Below are positions 1 to 7,900 of a DNA stretch of 15,959 nt, in pieces. How positions within the stretch are numbered: the first letter of the stretch is position 1; the number at the start of each line of letters is the position of its first letter. The notes below the pieces were generated by a model, which searched no databases, was not told the DNA's origin, and saw only the letters and a list, made by a program, of their open reading frames with translations. This stretch comes from CAYQQJ01 sp964419935 (GTDB lineage Bacteria > Pseudomonadota > Gammaproteobacteria > Pseudomonadales > Cellvibrionaceae), in assembly GCA_964419935.1 (NCBI GenBank), contig CAYQQJ010000050.1, forward strand, positions 1-15,959. The letters are read 5' to 3'. A program made the position numbers and the translations under genes.

Positions 1-2
1 GC

Positions 3-108
3 ATCTTGATGACGCTGCACACCTGGGGGCGACAACTGACGCTCCACCCGCACACGCATTGTCTGGTGACGGCCGGCGGCGCGTTATACAGAGAGGGAGG
101 ATGGCAGT
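3..108 (+). mobile_element. IS91-family (Y2, HUH) transposase fragment
   Basis: An open frame enters from the left edge and reads through a segment containing LTLHPHTHCLVTAGG. The HxH pair (HPHTH) followed by CLVTAGG matches the HUH metal-binding motif of IS91-type rolling-circle transposases, which nick single-stranded DNA through tyrosines located elsewhere in the protein. Similarity is visible only up to about residue pair WQ near 105. After that the frame runs into the signal peptide region of the xylanase gene and no longer looks like a transposase. The catalytic tyrosines and C-terminus are absent, so within this window it is a remnant; whether the N-terminal part is intact upstream cannot be seen. 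IS91-type elements can mobilise neighbouring DNA by one-ended transposition, which makes the position next to a xylanase gene notable. Confidence 0.75.
95..100 (+). promoter_or_regulatory. Ribosome binding site of the GH11 gene, inside transposase-derived DNA
   Basis: GGGAGG lies 8 nt before the TTG at 109, which supports that unusual start. The same bases encode Arg-Glu-Gly-Gly in the transposase remnant, so the binding site seems to be supplied by the mobile-element sequence. An ATG at 136 would leave a very short signal peptide and has no comparable site in front of it. Confidence 0.55.
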
Positions 109-933
109 TTGAAAAACTATTTCGGTATAAAAACGATGATTTTTCTGGCCGTGTGCGGCCTTGTGAGTTGTACACCGGGACAGAAAGCCCCTGAGACAAT
201 CGAAGATACTGCTGGAAATTCGGCAGCGAGCAACATAGATAAATATCAGGCTTACACTCAAAAATTCCCCAAGACCGCGTTGCTCACCCAGAATCATGCA
301 ACGGGTCATGTGGGTGATTTCTTCTTCACGCACTGGAAGGATGGTGGTTCGGCATCCTTAACCATGGATGCAGATGGCACCTTCAGTGTCAGCTGGCAGG
401 GTGGCGGCTACAACTATGTGGGTGGTCCGGGATGGCATTTCGGTGATAAAGAGCGGGTGATTGGCTATCGCTTCAACGAAGATAGCGGCGCAAGCTATAT
501 TACGTTGTACGGTTGGGGGTACGACAAAAATATGCCTGTTTCAAACCCGGCACATTTGGTGGAGTACTATATTTTACAGCGATGGACTTACGATCCCAGT
601 CAAAATGCGACCTATGGCAAGACCTTTATCAGTAATGGTGTCGAGTATTCCACCTACCGTTCAATGCGGGAGCAGAAGCCATCGATCAACAATACCGCCA
701 CTTTCTACCAATACTGGAGCAAACCTACCAAGCAAAGACCCCTTGGGGAGGATCACGAAATTATCTTTGCTGATCACGTTCAGGCGTGGGCTGATAGCGG
801 CTGGATTTTTCCGGACATGAACAACCTGGATGCGAGTGATGACCCTACCTATCAAGTCATGGCTGTTGAGGTGTTCAATCCCCCTAACGATGGCACCGCA
901 TCTGGTCGAGTCTGGGATGCAACACCGCGATAA
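109..933 (+). CDS. GH11 endo-1,4-beta-xylanase, predicted lipoprotein
   Basis: Family GH11 enzymes cut internal beta-1,4 bonds of xylan with retention of configuration. The 274-residue product starts at TTG and has a hydrophobic stretch ending in LVSC, so Cys21 is a lipobox cysteine and the enzyme is probably anchored in the outer membrane. A linker of about 40 residues precedes a single catalytic domain (about 64-260). Visible GH11 hallmarks are YNYVGGPGW, LVEYY with nucleophile Glu152, the thumb sequence QKPSINNTATFYQYWS, and VMAVE with acid/base Glu254. Asn102 sits where Asn is found in neutral or alkaline GH11 enzymes (Asp in acidic ones). The stretch between GW (135-136) and LVEYY is about ten residues longer than in the GH11 enzymes I know. 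No carbohydrate-binding module is present. The family call is firm; the lipid anchor is predicted. Confidence 0.93.
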   Translation: MKNYFGIKTMIFLAVCGLVSCTPGQKAPETIEDTAGNSAASNIDKYQAYTQKFPKTALLTQNHATGHVGDFFFTHWKDGGSASLTMDADGTFSVSWQGGGYNYVGGPGWHFGDKERVIGYRFNEDSGASYITLYGWGYDKNMPVSNPAHLVEYYILQRWTYDPSQNATYGKTFISNGVEYSTYRSMREQKPSINNTATFYQYWSKPTKQRPLGEDHEIIFADHVQAWADSGWIFPDMNNLDASDDPTYQVMAVEVFNPPNDGTASGRVWDATPR

Positions 934-1075
934 GCGTCAAAATCAGGTAAGCGATCGTTCGAGCAGGCCCGCTCTAACATGAATCAATAGGTGCTCGTTC
1001 GACTGCTTGCCATTCTCGCAACTTAATTCATACGACAGAATGGCGCACAAAAACGCGCACAGCAGACAACATTAA

Positions 1076-1141
1076 AATGGCGGCCATACAACACCGTCGT
1101 TCTATTCCACCGCCGTTTGGGACTTCTTCAGTCAATTCTGG
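1076..1141 (+). pseudogene. Possible C-terminal remnant of a CE1/PHB-depolymerase-like esterase
   Basis: A short frame with no start, preceded directly by an in-frame TAA at 1073, reads NGGHTTPS, then STAVWDFFSQF. In alpha/beta-hydrolase esterases of the CE1/PHB-depolymerase type the catalytic His lies in a GGHT-like motif near the C-terminus, followed by a VWDFF-type last helix, and the order and spacing here fit. The rest of the gene is missing. If correct, a feruloyl or acetylxylan esterase gene once stood next to the xylanase gene. The match is about 20 residues long and could be chance. Apart from this and the hairpin at 1173, I see nothing convincing between 934 and 1406. Confidence 0.35.
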
Positions 1142-1172
1142 ACCGGGCTCCTGAACAAGGTGCCCCCGAAAA

Positions 1173-1206
1173 GCAGCGCCCTGCGACAAGCAGGGCGCTG
1201 CACTTT
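1173..1206 (+). terminator. 12-bp perfect hairpin, possible terminator
   Basis: GCAGCGCCCTGC (1173-1184) pairs perfectly with 1190-1201 around the loop GACAA. Only a short CTTT follows, so termination on the plus strand would be weak. It lies about 30 nt after the esterase-like remnant and could be its former terminator. A repeat-type palindrome is the alternative. Confidence 0.4.
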
Positions 1207-1406
1207 CCGATGCAATGAGATTCTTGTGCGGGGTGAGTGATGGTCTATACCTATTCCCGCTACCGCACACTACACGCGGCGCAGTAAAATGTGATCGATA
1301 ATGGTCTCAGGAGTGTTGATTGGCAAGACCGCGACGCATGCTAGCGTGAAGCTGTTGGTGTCGCTGCACGAGGCTGCAGAATGACATCCGTATCGAAGGG
1401 AGAATC

Positions 1407-1637
1407 ATGACCAACAAGCAAGAACGAGACATTGAGAAACTTTACCCGAAAGCAGACTTTGTGGCAAAACTGCGCCGCCTTGCAGACGCCATTGAAAGCG
1501 GCGAACGCTTTGATATTCAAATTGCGGGTGAACGAATATACGTGCCTGTTCGCGCGCAATTTACCATCGAACATGAACGTTCCGGCGATGAAGAAGAAAT
1601 CGAGTTTCAGGTCAAGTGGCACAATGAAACGAACTAG
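1407..1637 (+). CDS. amphi-Trp domain-containing protein
   Basis: A 76-residue protein with a good ribosome binding site (GAAGGGAG, 1396-1403) before the ATG. The sequence FVAKLRRLADAIESGE followed by FDIQIAGERIYVP and a C-terminal EEIEFQVKWHN matches the small amphi-Trp domain family, an alternating amphipathic strand pattern with a near-terminal Trp; it has no established biochemical role. The protein is charged and has no signal peptide or membrane segment, so it is probably cytoplasmic. The metallophosphatase gene follows within 16 nt on the same strand, which suggests co-transcription. Family call from memory of the pattern, fairly sure; function unknown. Confidence 0.8.
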   Translation: MTNKQERDIEKLYPKADFVAKLRRLADAIESGERFDIQIAGERIYVPVRAQFTIEHERSGDEEEIEFQVKWHNETN

Positions 1638-1653
1638 AGGCTCGACGTGATCC

Positions 1654-3419
1654 GTGAATGATGCCTTCACCAGGGGCGATGCCCGTTCCGATAACAGCAA
1701 CGACAACATCAGTGCCGACAGCACCGGAGCGGATAACATGTATCAGGATCTGCCGCCGGTGCTTGCGGGGCCGATTTTAAGACACGTATCGAGCCAACAA
1801 ATGGTGCTGTGGCTGGTGGCTACAACACCGCTGTGTTTACGACTGAAACTCTATGCGCAAGACTGCGGCAAAACATTATTAGATCGAGTACTGTCCGACG
1901 AAGTGCAATGCGTCCAGGTAGGCACGCACGCTCATATTCACCTCATCAATGTTGCACTGGATACCGCCTTACCGCAGGGCGTACGGATTCAGTATGACCT
2001 GGGGATTTGCAGTCAGAACCCTACTGCCGAACAATGGATAAATGACTGGGCGCCACACCTGTGCTTACCGGGCGCTGAAGGCCCTGACTTCGTGTTGAAA
2101 ACACGACTTGATCGCGTCTTTCATGGGTCATGCCGTCGCCCTCACCATACGTCCACCGATGGCTTGGTGCGGGCGGACCGCGAGCTTGAAGACAGCGGCG
2201 GCGATAGCTCACAGCGACCCGCACTACTGCTGATGACGGGTGACCAGATCTACGCAGATGATGTGGCCGGGCCAATGCTGCGCGCCATCCATGGACTGAT
2301 TGAGCGGCTGGGACTTTTTGATGAAACTTTACACGGCAGCGTGGTTGATAACAGCCAAGCCTTGCGCAGCCATCCCAATACCTACTATCGCCGGCAGGAT
2401 TTACTGCCTGCGGGCAAAGCCAATGAAGCCGTGATCGAACGCATACTCGGCGGCGTGCGCAAACCGGTTTTTACCACGGCCAATGCCAAGAACCACCTGA
2501 TATCCCTCAACGAGGTGATCGCCATGTATCTACTGGTGTGGTCGCCGGTGTGCTGGACACTGACAGAAATCACACAGCCGACCCTGAGCGCAGACGAAGC
2601 CGACCGATTTAATTGGGAGAAAAAATGCATTGAGGCGTTTGTAACGACGCTGTCCAAGGCGGCGCGAGTGATGGCGCACTGCCCGTGTTACATGATCTTT
2701 GATGACCACGATATCACTGATGATTGGAACCTCTCCGCCGAATGGGAGGCCACCGCCTATGGACACCCCTTTTCTGGCGCAGTGAGCTGTCCCGGGCTCG
2801 ACCTTCCGGCCTGATGGACTGGGAGGCGCTCATGGAGTTTCAGCAGGATCTTATAGGCAAAGACGCCGTTATCGTGGTTTCCGCAACACCTATGTTTGGC
2901 GTAAAACTGATAGAGGCCATCCAGCGGGTTTTCACGTTTTTTGGTCGCCCTTTGGTGGTGGATGCGGAGAATTGGATGGCGCACAGCGGTAGCGCCTATG
3001 CTTTGTTCAACATCTTTCGTCATAAGGGAACGCCCCAGCACTTCGTCATTTTGTCTGGCGATGTGCACTACTCGTTCGTCTATGACGTGCGCCTGCGGCA
3101 CCAGTCGGACAGCCCAAAAATCTGGCAAATCACCAGTAGTGGGATCAAAAATGAATTTCCCAAAGATTTGCTGGAATGGCTGGACCGTCTCAACCGCTGG
3201 CTCTACGCCCCCCGCTCACCACTCAACTGGCTCACCAAACGGCGACGCATGCGCGTGACACCTCGGTTACCCACTGGTCGTGATGCGGGGGAGCGCCTGT
3301 GGAATGGAGCCGGAATTGGCCTGGTTGTGCTGGACGAATCAGGCGTCCCGACCGAAATCCGCCAATTGAACGCCACCGACGGGGAGACCGAATTTTTGAA
3401 GAGCAAGCGAAGGTTGTAG
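1654..3419 (+). pseudogene. PhoD-like metallophosphatase, broken by an internal out-of-frame deletion
   Basis: Two frames together form one protein of the PhoD-like alkaline phosphatase superfamily, metal-dependent phosphoesterases. The first frame (GTG 1654 to TGA 2814) carries GDQIYADD (residues 196-203) and FDDHDITDDWN (349-359), both metal-ligand motifs. Homology stops at about HPFSG near 2775. From about 2777 the next frame continues with WRSELSRARPSGLMDWEAL, then VILSGDVHYSF, a late metal-binding motif, and ends at 3419. The stretch normally lying between these parts is absent and the frame changes at the join, so this is a deletion plus frameshift, not a point error. A better start than GTG 1654 may be ATG 1738, which has GGAG 9 nt upstream and begins MYQDLPPVLAGP; the preceding 28 residues are low in complexity. 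No signal peptide is visible. Neither half should be active alone. Confidence 0.85.
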
Positions 3420-3494
3420 AGCTCTGAAAATTCAGCGATTACCAAATACGAGGCACCCATAGGTATGACTACCTCTTGCGGCTCCAGAACAGGC

Positions 3495-3530
3495 AATATA
3501 TGATTTGCATATGTTTCGTATATTCTGGAG
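3495..3530 (+). promoter_or_regulatory. AT-rich leader with inverted repeats before the ParD-like gene
   Basis: AATATA (3495-3500) and TATATT (3519-3524) form an inverted pair enclosing the palindrome CATATG (3508-3513), whose centre is off by one base. TATATT could also serve as a -10 element. The Shine-Dalgarno CTGGAG (3525-3530) sits 5 nt before ATG 3536 and decides that start. Ribbon-helix-helix antitoxins usually repress their own promoter through such repeats; that this site is an operator is inference. Confidence 0.35.
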
Positions 3531-3535
3531 TTGCT

Positions 3536-3742
3536 ATGGGTATCGTCAAGATAGGAGACGAGTTACATGAAGAAATTCGAAGGGCCAGTTCGGTTATGGT
3601 GCGCTCCATCAACGCTCAAGCTGAATACTGGATAAAGGTTGGTATGCTTGCTGAGGCCAATCCGACTACGCCTTTTGCTGAAATCATGAGCGCGCAAATG
3701 AAGCGCGCCGAGGTCGGCATAAGGAACACTGCCAGTGGCTGA
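3536..3742 (+). CDS. ParD-like family antitoxin-type protein
   Basis: A 68-residue protein beginning MGIVKIGDELHEEIRRAS and continuing VMVRSINAQAEYWIKVGMLAE, which matches the ParD-like family (ribbon-helix-helix, type II antitoxin-like DNA-binding proteins). The N-terminal beta strand GIVKI plus the helix-turn-helix pair around SINAQAEYW is the expected dimer and DNA-binding unit. ATG 3536 was chosen because homology begins there and CTGGAG stands 5 nt upstream; an earlier ATG at 3476 would add a non-homologous extension. Its last 8 nt overlap the GTG start of the methionine aminopeptidase gene, so the two are translationally coupled. No ParE-like toxin gene is present nearby. It probably represses this operon, but whether it acts as an antitoxin is open. 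Confidence 0.8.
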   Translation: MGIVKIGDELHEEIRRASSVMVRSINAQAEYWIKVGMLAEANPTTPFAEIMSAQMKRAEVGIRNTASG

Positions 3743-4508
3743 AATAACCCTGAAAACTGTCCGCGAACTGGATGTAATGCGGGAATCGGGAAGACTCCTC
3801 GCATCTGTTTTCGCCTACCTCGACCAACAAGTCAAAGCCGACATCACCACAATGGATATCAACACCCTGGCTGAACGATATATTGTTGAGGAGCTCGGCG
3901 CGAGGCCAGCGAGCAAAGGGCAATACGGCTATCAGTACTCACTCAATACCTCCATCAACCACGTGGTATGCCATGGCATGCCTTCCGACACTCAAAAGCT
4001 GAAGTCTGGCGATATCGTCAATGTTGACATCACGCTTGAGAAAGGTGGTTTCATTGCTGACTCCAGCAAAATGTATATGATTGGGGATGTGACACCGCTT
4101 GCAAAGCGCCTGGTTGATAAGACCTATGAAGCCATGTGGCAAGGAATTCGAGCCGTGAAGCCCGGAGCCACATTGGGTGACGTTGGCCATGCGATCCAGT
4201 GGCATGCCGAGAGGCACGGCTACTCTATTGTGCGCGAGTATTGTGGGCACGGCATTGGCCGGGAGATGCATGAGGAGCCGCAGGTATTACATTATGGTCA
4301 GCGGGGCAAAGGTCTCGTGTTGCAAGAAGGCATGACATTCACAATTGAGCCGATGATCAACCAGGGAAAAGCAAAAGTTAAACTGAAGAAAGATGGCTGG
4401 ACTGTCGTCACCAGTGACAAGAAGCGGTCTGCGCAATGGGAGCACACTATTGCTGTAACCGCGACCGGTTATGAAGTTCTTACATTGCGAGATGAAGAGC
4501 GGATTTGA
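3735..4508 (+). CDS. map: type I methionine aminopeptidase (M24A)
   Basis: Removes the initiator methionine from new proteins in the cytoplasm. The 257-residue product has the family's usual length and all metal ligands: Asp98 (NVDITL), Asp109 (IADSSKM), His172 (CGHGIGREMHEEP), Glu205 (FTIEPM) and Glu236 (QWEHTIAVT). Substrate-site His80 (VCHGMP) and His179 are also present, so it should be active. The short N-terminus without a zinc-binding or SH3 extension fits the bacterial form. The start is GTG, inside the end of the ParD-like gene, so translation is probably by coupling. The housekeeping map gene usually stands beside rpsB; this copy next to an antitoxin-like gene in an accessory region is probably a second paralogue. 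Confidence 0.95.
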   Translation: MAEITLKTVRELDVMRESGRLLASVFAYLDQQVKADITTMDINTLAERYIVEELGARPASKGQYGYQYSLNTSINHVVCHGMPSDTQKLKSGDIVNVDITLEKGGFIADSSKMYMIGDVTPLAKRLVDKTYEAMWQGIRAVKPGATLGDVGHAIQWHAERHGYSIVREYCGHGIGREMHEEPQVLHYGQRGKGLVLQEGMTFTIEPMINQGKAKVKLKKDGWTVVTSDKKRSAQWEHTIAVTATGYEVLTLRDEERI

Positions 4509-4513
4509 TAATC

Positions 4514-4550
4514 GCTAACACCGTCGGTCACACCGACATTAGCTTGTTCT
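4514..4550 (+). terminator. Terminator-like hairpin after map
   Basis: GTCGGT (4523-4528) pairs with ACCGAC (4532-4537), and an outer stem GCTAA (4514-4518) pairs with TTAGC (4539-4543) across unequal bulges. TTGTTCT follows. The hairpin starts 5 nt after the map stop codon. The U-tract is broken, so efficiency is uncertain. Confidence 0.5.
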
Positions 4551-4905
4551 CTGCATTGTGTTGGAAAAACAAATTGTAGCTGCCACTTCAATTCATTTTT
4601 GCTTCGCCCATAAATTCGTCGGAACTCAAACAGTGGAGTACTTGTGCGGAAACCAGTTTGTTTGTTGAGGATTAGGACGCTGAGAGAGACGCCCATACCC
4701 AAGACCGAATTGTTTCCCGCCGAATGAATGTCAACGTTTTGAATTCAAAGTGTCTCGAAAGACGTTGCGACACGCGTTTGCTACACTCCGATACCAGCTG
4801 CACCGCACGCCACATGAAGACTTGTCGCTTCGGCATAGTCCACAAGTTCCCGCTCCCTGTCACGTTTAACCCAATTCCATTTCGCATCCAACTCTCCGCG
4901 TCCCG
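4551..4905. other. Gene-free gap between converging units
   Basis: About 350 bases between the end of map (plus strand) and the end of the large operon (minus strand). The open frames here have no recognisable similarity, ribosome binding sites or signal peptides. A small hairpin (GTCT-CGAA-AGAC, near 4752-4763) has no T-run beside it, so I cannot name a terminator for the minus-strand operon. Confidence 0.5.
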
Positions 4906-7900
4906 TTAAGGTCCAGGCTCCACACGGATGCTTACCGGCAGGGCAACGCTGTTGCCGTTACTATCGCTGACACTGAGGCTAAAGCCGGTATTGCCAACAA
5001 CGCTATCTTTATAGCCGATAAGTGCTCTTTCCCAGGTATCGATATCCAGCCGGCTGGAGACAAGGCTTTCTCCAGCTTGCTGCAAGGCCGAGCAATTTAC
5101 GTCGGGCATGACCGTGGTTGCGGAGTTGGCACCGTCCAGCCGGCGCAGGTGACACTGCGGGAAGTCCGCGCTGGACATTTCTGCCGCTGAAAGGTAGTGG
5201 AGACTCCCGGCGAAATCGAACAAGCGAAATGGAAAGCTGGACCAACTGCCGGCGGCATCCGTCTGAACCAAGGATTGCGCACCGGTCCGCGGGTCCAGCG
5301 TGTAAATACCGAGGTTGGCCGAACCCGTACCGCGTATCCAGTAGAGTTTGCCATCGGTCTCAAATAACTGGCCAGTACCGCCATCATTCAAAGGCGCCGG
5401 TTGCAGATCCGCCATTAGGGGAGCGTCATCGACCGCGCCACTCCAGTGCCACATGCGCGCTTCATCCTCCACGTCATAGATCATGGCAACCAAACCGTCG
5501 TCCACGACATGGATGGCGGGTTCACTCTCTTGTTCAGTCGCAATATCGAGCAGCACTGCGGCCTTCAGGTCCGGAGTCACCACATAGGTGCGGTAAACGT
5601 TAGTGCCGCCGCTATCGACTTCGCTGGCGAACGCGAGGAGTTTGTCATCCAGTGCAAAGAGTCCCTGGAACTTGCCGCTTGGGAGCCGGATGATTTCCGC
5701 CAAATTGCCTGCCCCATCGGTGCAGTCCAATGTCATTGTTTCCGCCATGCAGAACGCTTGGGCGCCCAGCGTGGCCGTGGGCAGTGAAAAAGCGCCGACG
5801 CATTCCACACCGGTGTCATTGGTCACCAATGTGTCGTAGTCAATTCTTTCCCAATTGCCGGTCCCGTTCCAGTCACAGGAATAGAGATCCTTGGTGATGG
5901 GGTCGACGCTGCCGTCGCCCAAAGAAGTTGCACGTGTGGTCATGCGCAGCTCCTCGCCGGCCTCCCACAGATACAGTTGCTCTGCATCTTCATCGTGGAG
6001 GTAGGCCAGTGATTGGGAATCTGTTCGTATATCGGAAGCCGCAAGGCCCGCGGGCAAGTCTTCCGTCTTGCCCGTGTCGATATTGCGAAGGAAGGTATGG
6101 AGAGTGCGGTCAGTATCTTCTTCCACGTGGAAGACCCATTCGCCAGCGATGGCAAAGTCACTCAGCGGGAACTTCGACAGCGTCTGTTCACCGCCGCCCT
6201 TGGCCACATAGTCAAAGCCGCCCGGCGTACGTGTCAGTTCCCCCTGGGGTTGAGTTATTACCGCATCAATACTGATCTCGTCGCCGTCCGGCTCGTGGAC
6301 ATGGCTGAGGAGTTCGGCGTCGGTCAGACTCAGGATCTGCCCCTCGGTCACTGAATAGCTGGCTGGGGTCGCAACCTGGGGCGGATCATCGACTGGGTTG
6401 ACGCTGATCGTAACCGTCTCTGTGTCCTTCAGGCCCGCTCGGTTAATAACGGTAACCCGAAATGCCATTTCGACCACATCCTGCACCACCGGCGCGGTAA
6501 AACTCGGCGAAGCATTATCAGCCAAGATGACCAGCGTCCCGCTGCTGTCGATTTGCTCCCAACTAAACACCAAAGCATCACCAGTAGGCTCCACGCTGCT
6601 GCTGGCATCCAGGGTGACGTTCGCGCGTTCGTTCACGTTCAGCGCCGTCTGTGCCACCAGAGCCTGTGGCATCAAGGGTATAAAGTCATTGATAACGACT
6701 TGCGCCAGGCCGTCATTTGCCACGGCCGCGTTGGCAATGTCCGTTACCTGTACACTGAACGTTTCGGCATTTTCATCCGCGTCATCACCGATGATCTCCA
6801 CGGGAATCAAGGCCGTGCGCTCACCGGCACGGATGACGACTGTGCCCGTTACGGCGATAAAATCCTTGCCGGCGACAGCCGTGTCATCCGAGCCCTGAGT
6901 AACTGTGTACTGGACGACCACATCCTCATCGTATGCCCTGTCCAACGTCAGACTGACCAGCGCCGTACCGGCTTCCACGGCTTCGCCGTTTGCCTCCAGA
7001 GTGGCAATGGGAACCACCGGGTCGCTGCTGCACAGGTCATAGGCGTCGCGCGGGCAAGGGTCGTCCATATCCGCCAGCGAGTCGCCGTCGTAGTCTGCCT
7101 GCCAGGGCAAGGTGACACGGGTCAGCGGCTTGATCAATTCGCCAGTATTGTTTGCGCCATCGCCGTCGCTGTCGCTGGCAGGTGCCAGCAGCGTCTCGTC
7201 CAGAGCCACATGGGTCAGTGCATCGGGCAACCAGTGCAGACGGATGCGGTGGAGATTTCCCGCAGTTTCACCCGCAGGTTGCTCAAGCAAGGCCGCGATC
7301 ACGGCGCGTTCCGTCACTTGATTGGCCAATGGCTGCTGCAAATCGGCTTGAATGGCCGCGGCTACTGTAGCCAGCGGACCTTCAGGCTCCATAGCGATTT
7401 GAATGTCCGCCGCCACTTGGTCCAGGCTTCGCTCGGCCGCCGCGTCACCACCGGTGTGTTGAGCCAACTGACCCAGCGCCTGTTCGGTGTTGCGAACAAG
7501 GTCAGCAGCAACCGGGGCAGACGGATTGCCCAGCAACTGAGGCAACGCCTTGCCCTGGAGCTGCGCTTCCCGGCTTAAGCCTGCCTCAACCATGGCAACC
7601 CGCGCTGTTTCAGCGCCGTCCAATGTGACGCTGGCATCGACCACCAACGCCTGGTTCAGATAGTCGACAAAGCCCTGCTTCCACTGGGCAGGAGTCTCCC
7701 AGTCGCCAACGCCCCGCGCCGCCAGAAATTCGGCTGGGTTCGCGTCGGGAACGCGGTTCAACCAGGCTTTATAAACCTGGCTGAATCCGCCCTCGTCAGC
7801 GCCGTGGCGATGGGAAGCGCGAACCACCAGGCTGCTGCCCGCGGGCAAGCGCATGGGGGGTAATTTGTTTTCGGCAAGCGTTTTATTCGCGGTCTCCGCC

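Noticed and set aside
1028..1270. 80-codon open frame on the minus strand
   Set aside because: It runs through the perfect hairpin, has no ribosome binding site or recognisable family, and opposes the esterase-like remnant.
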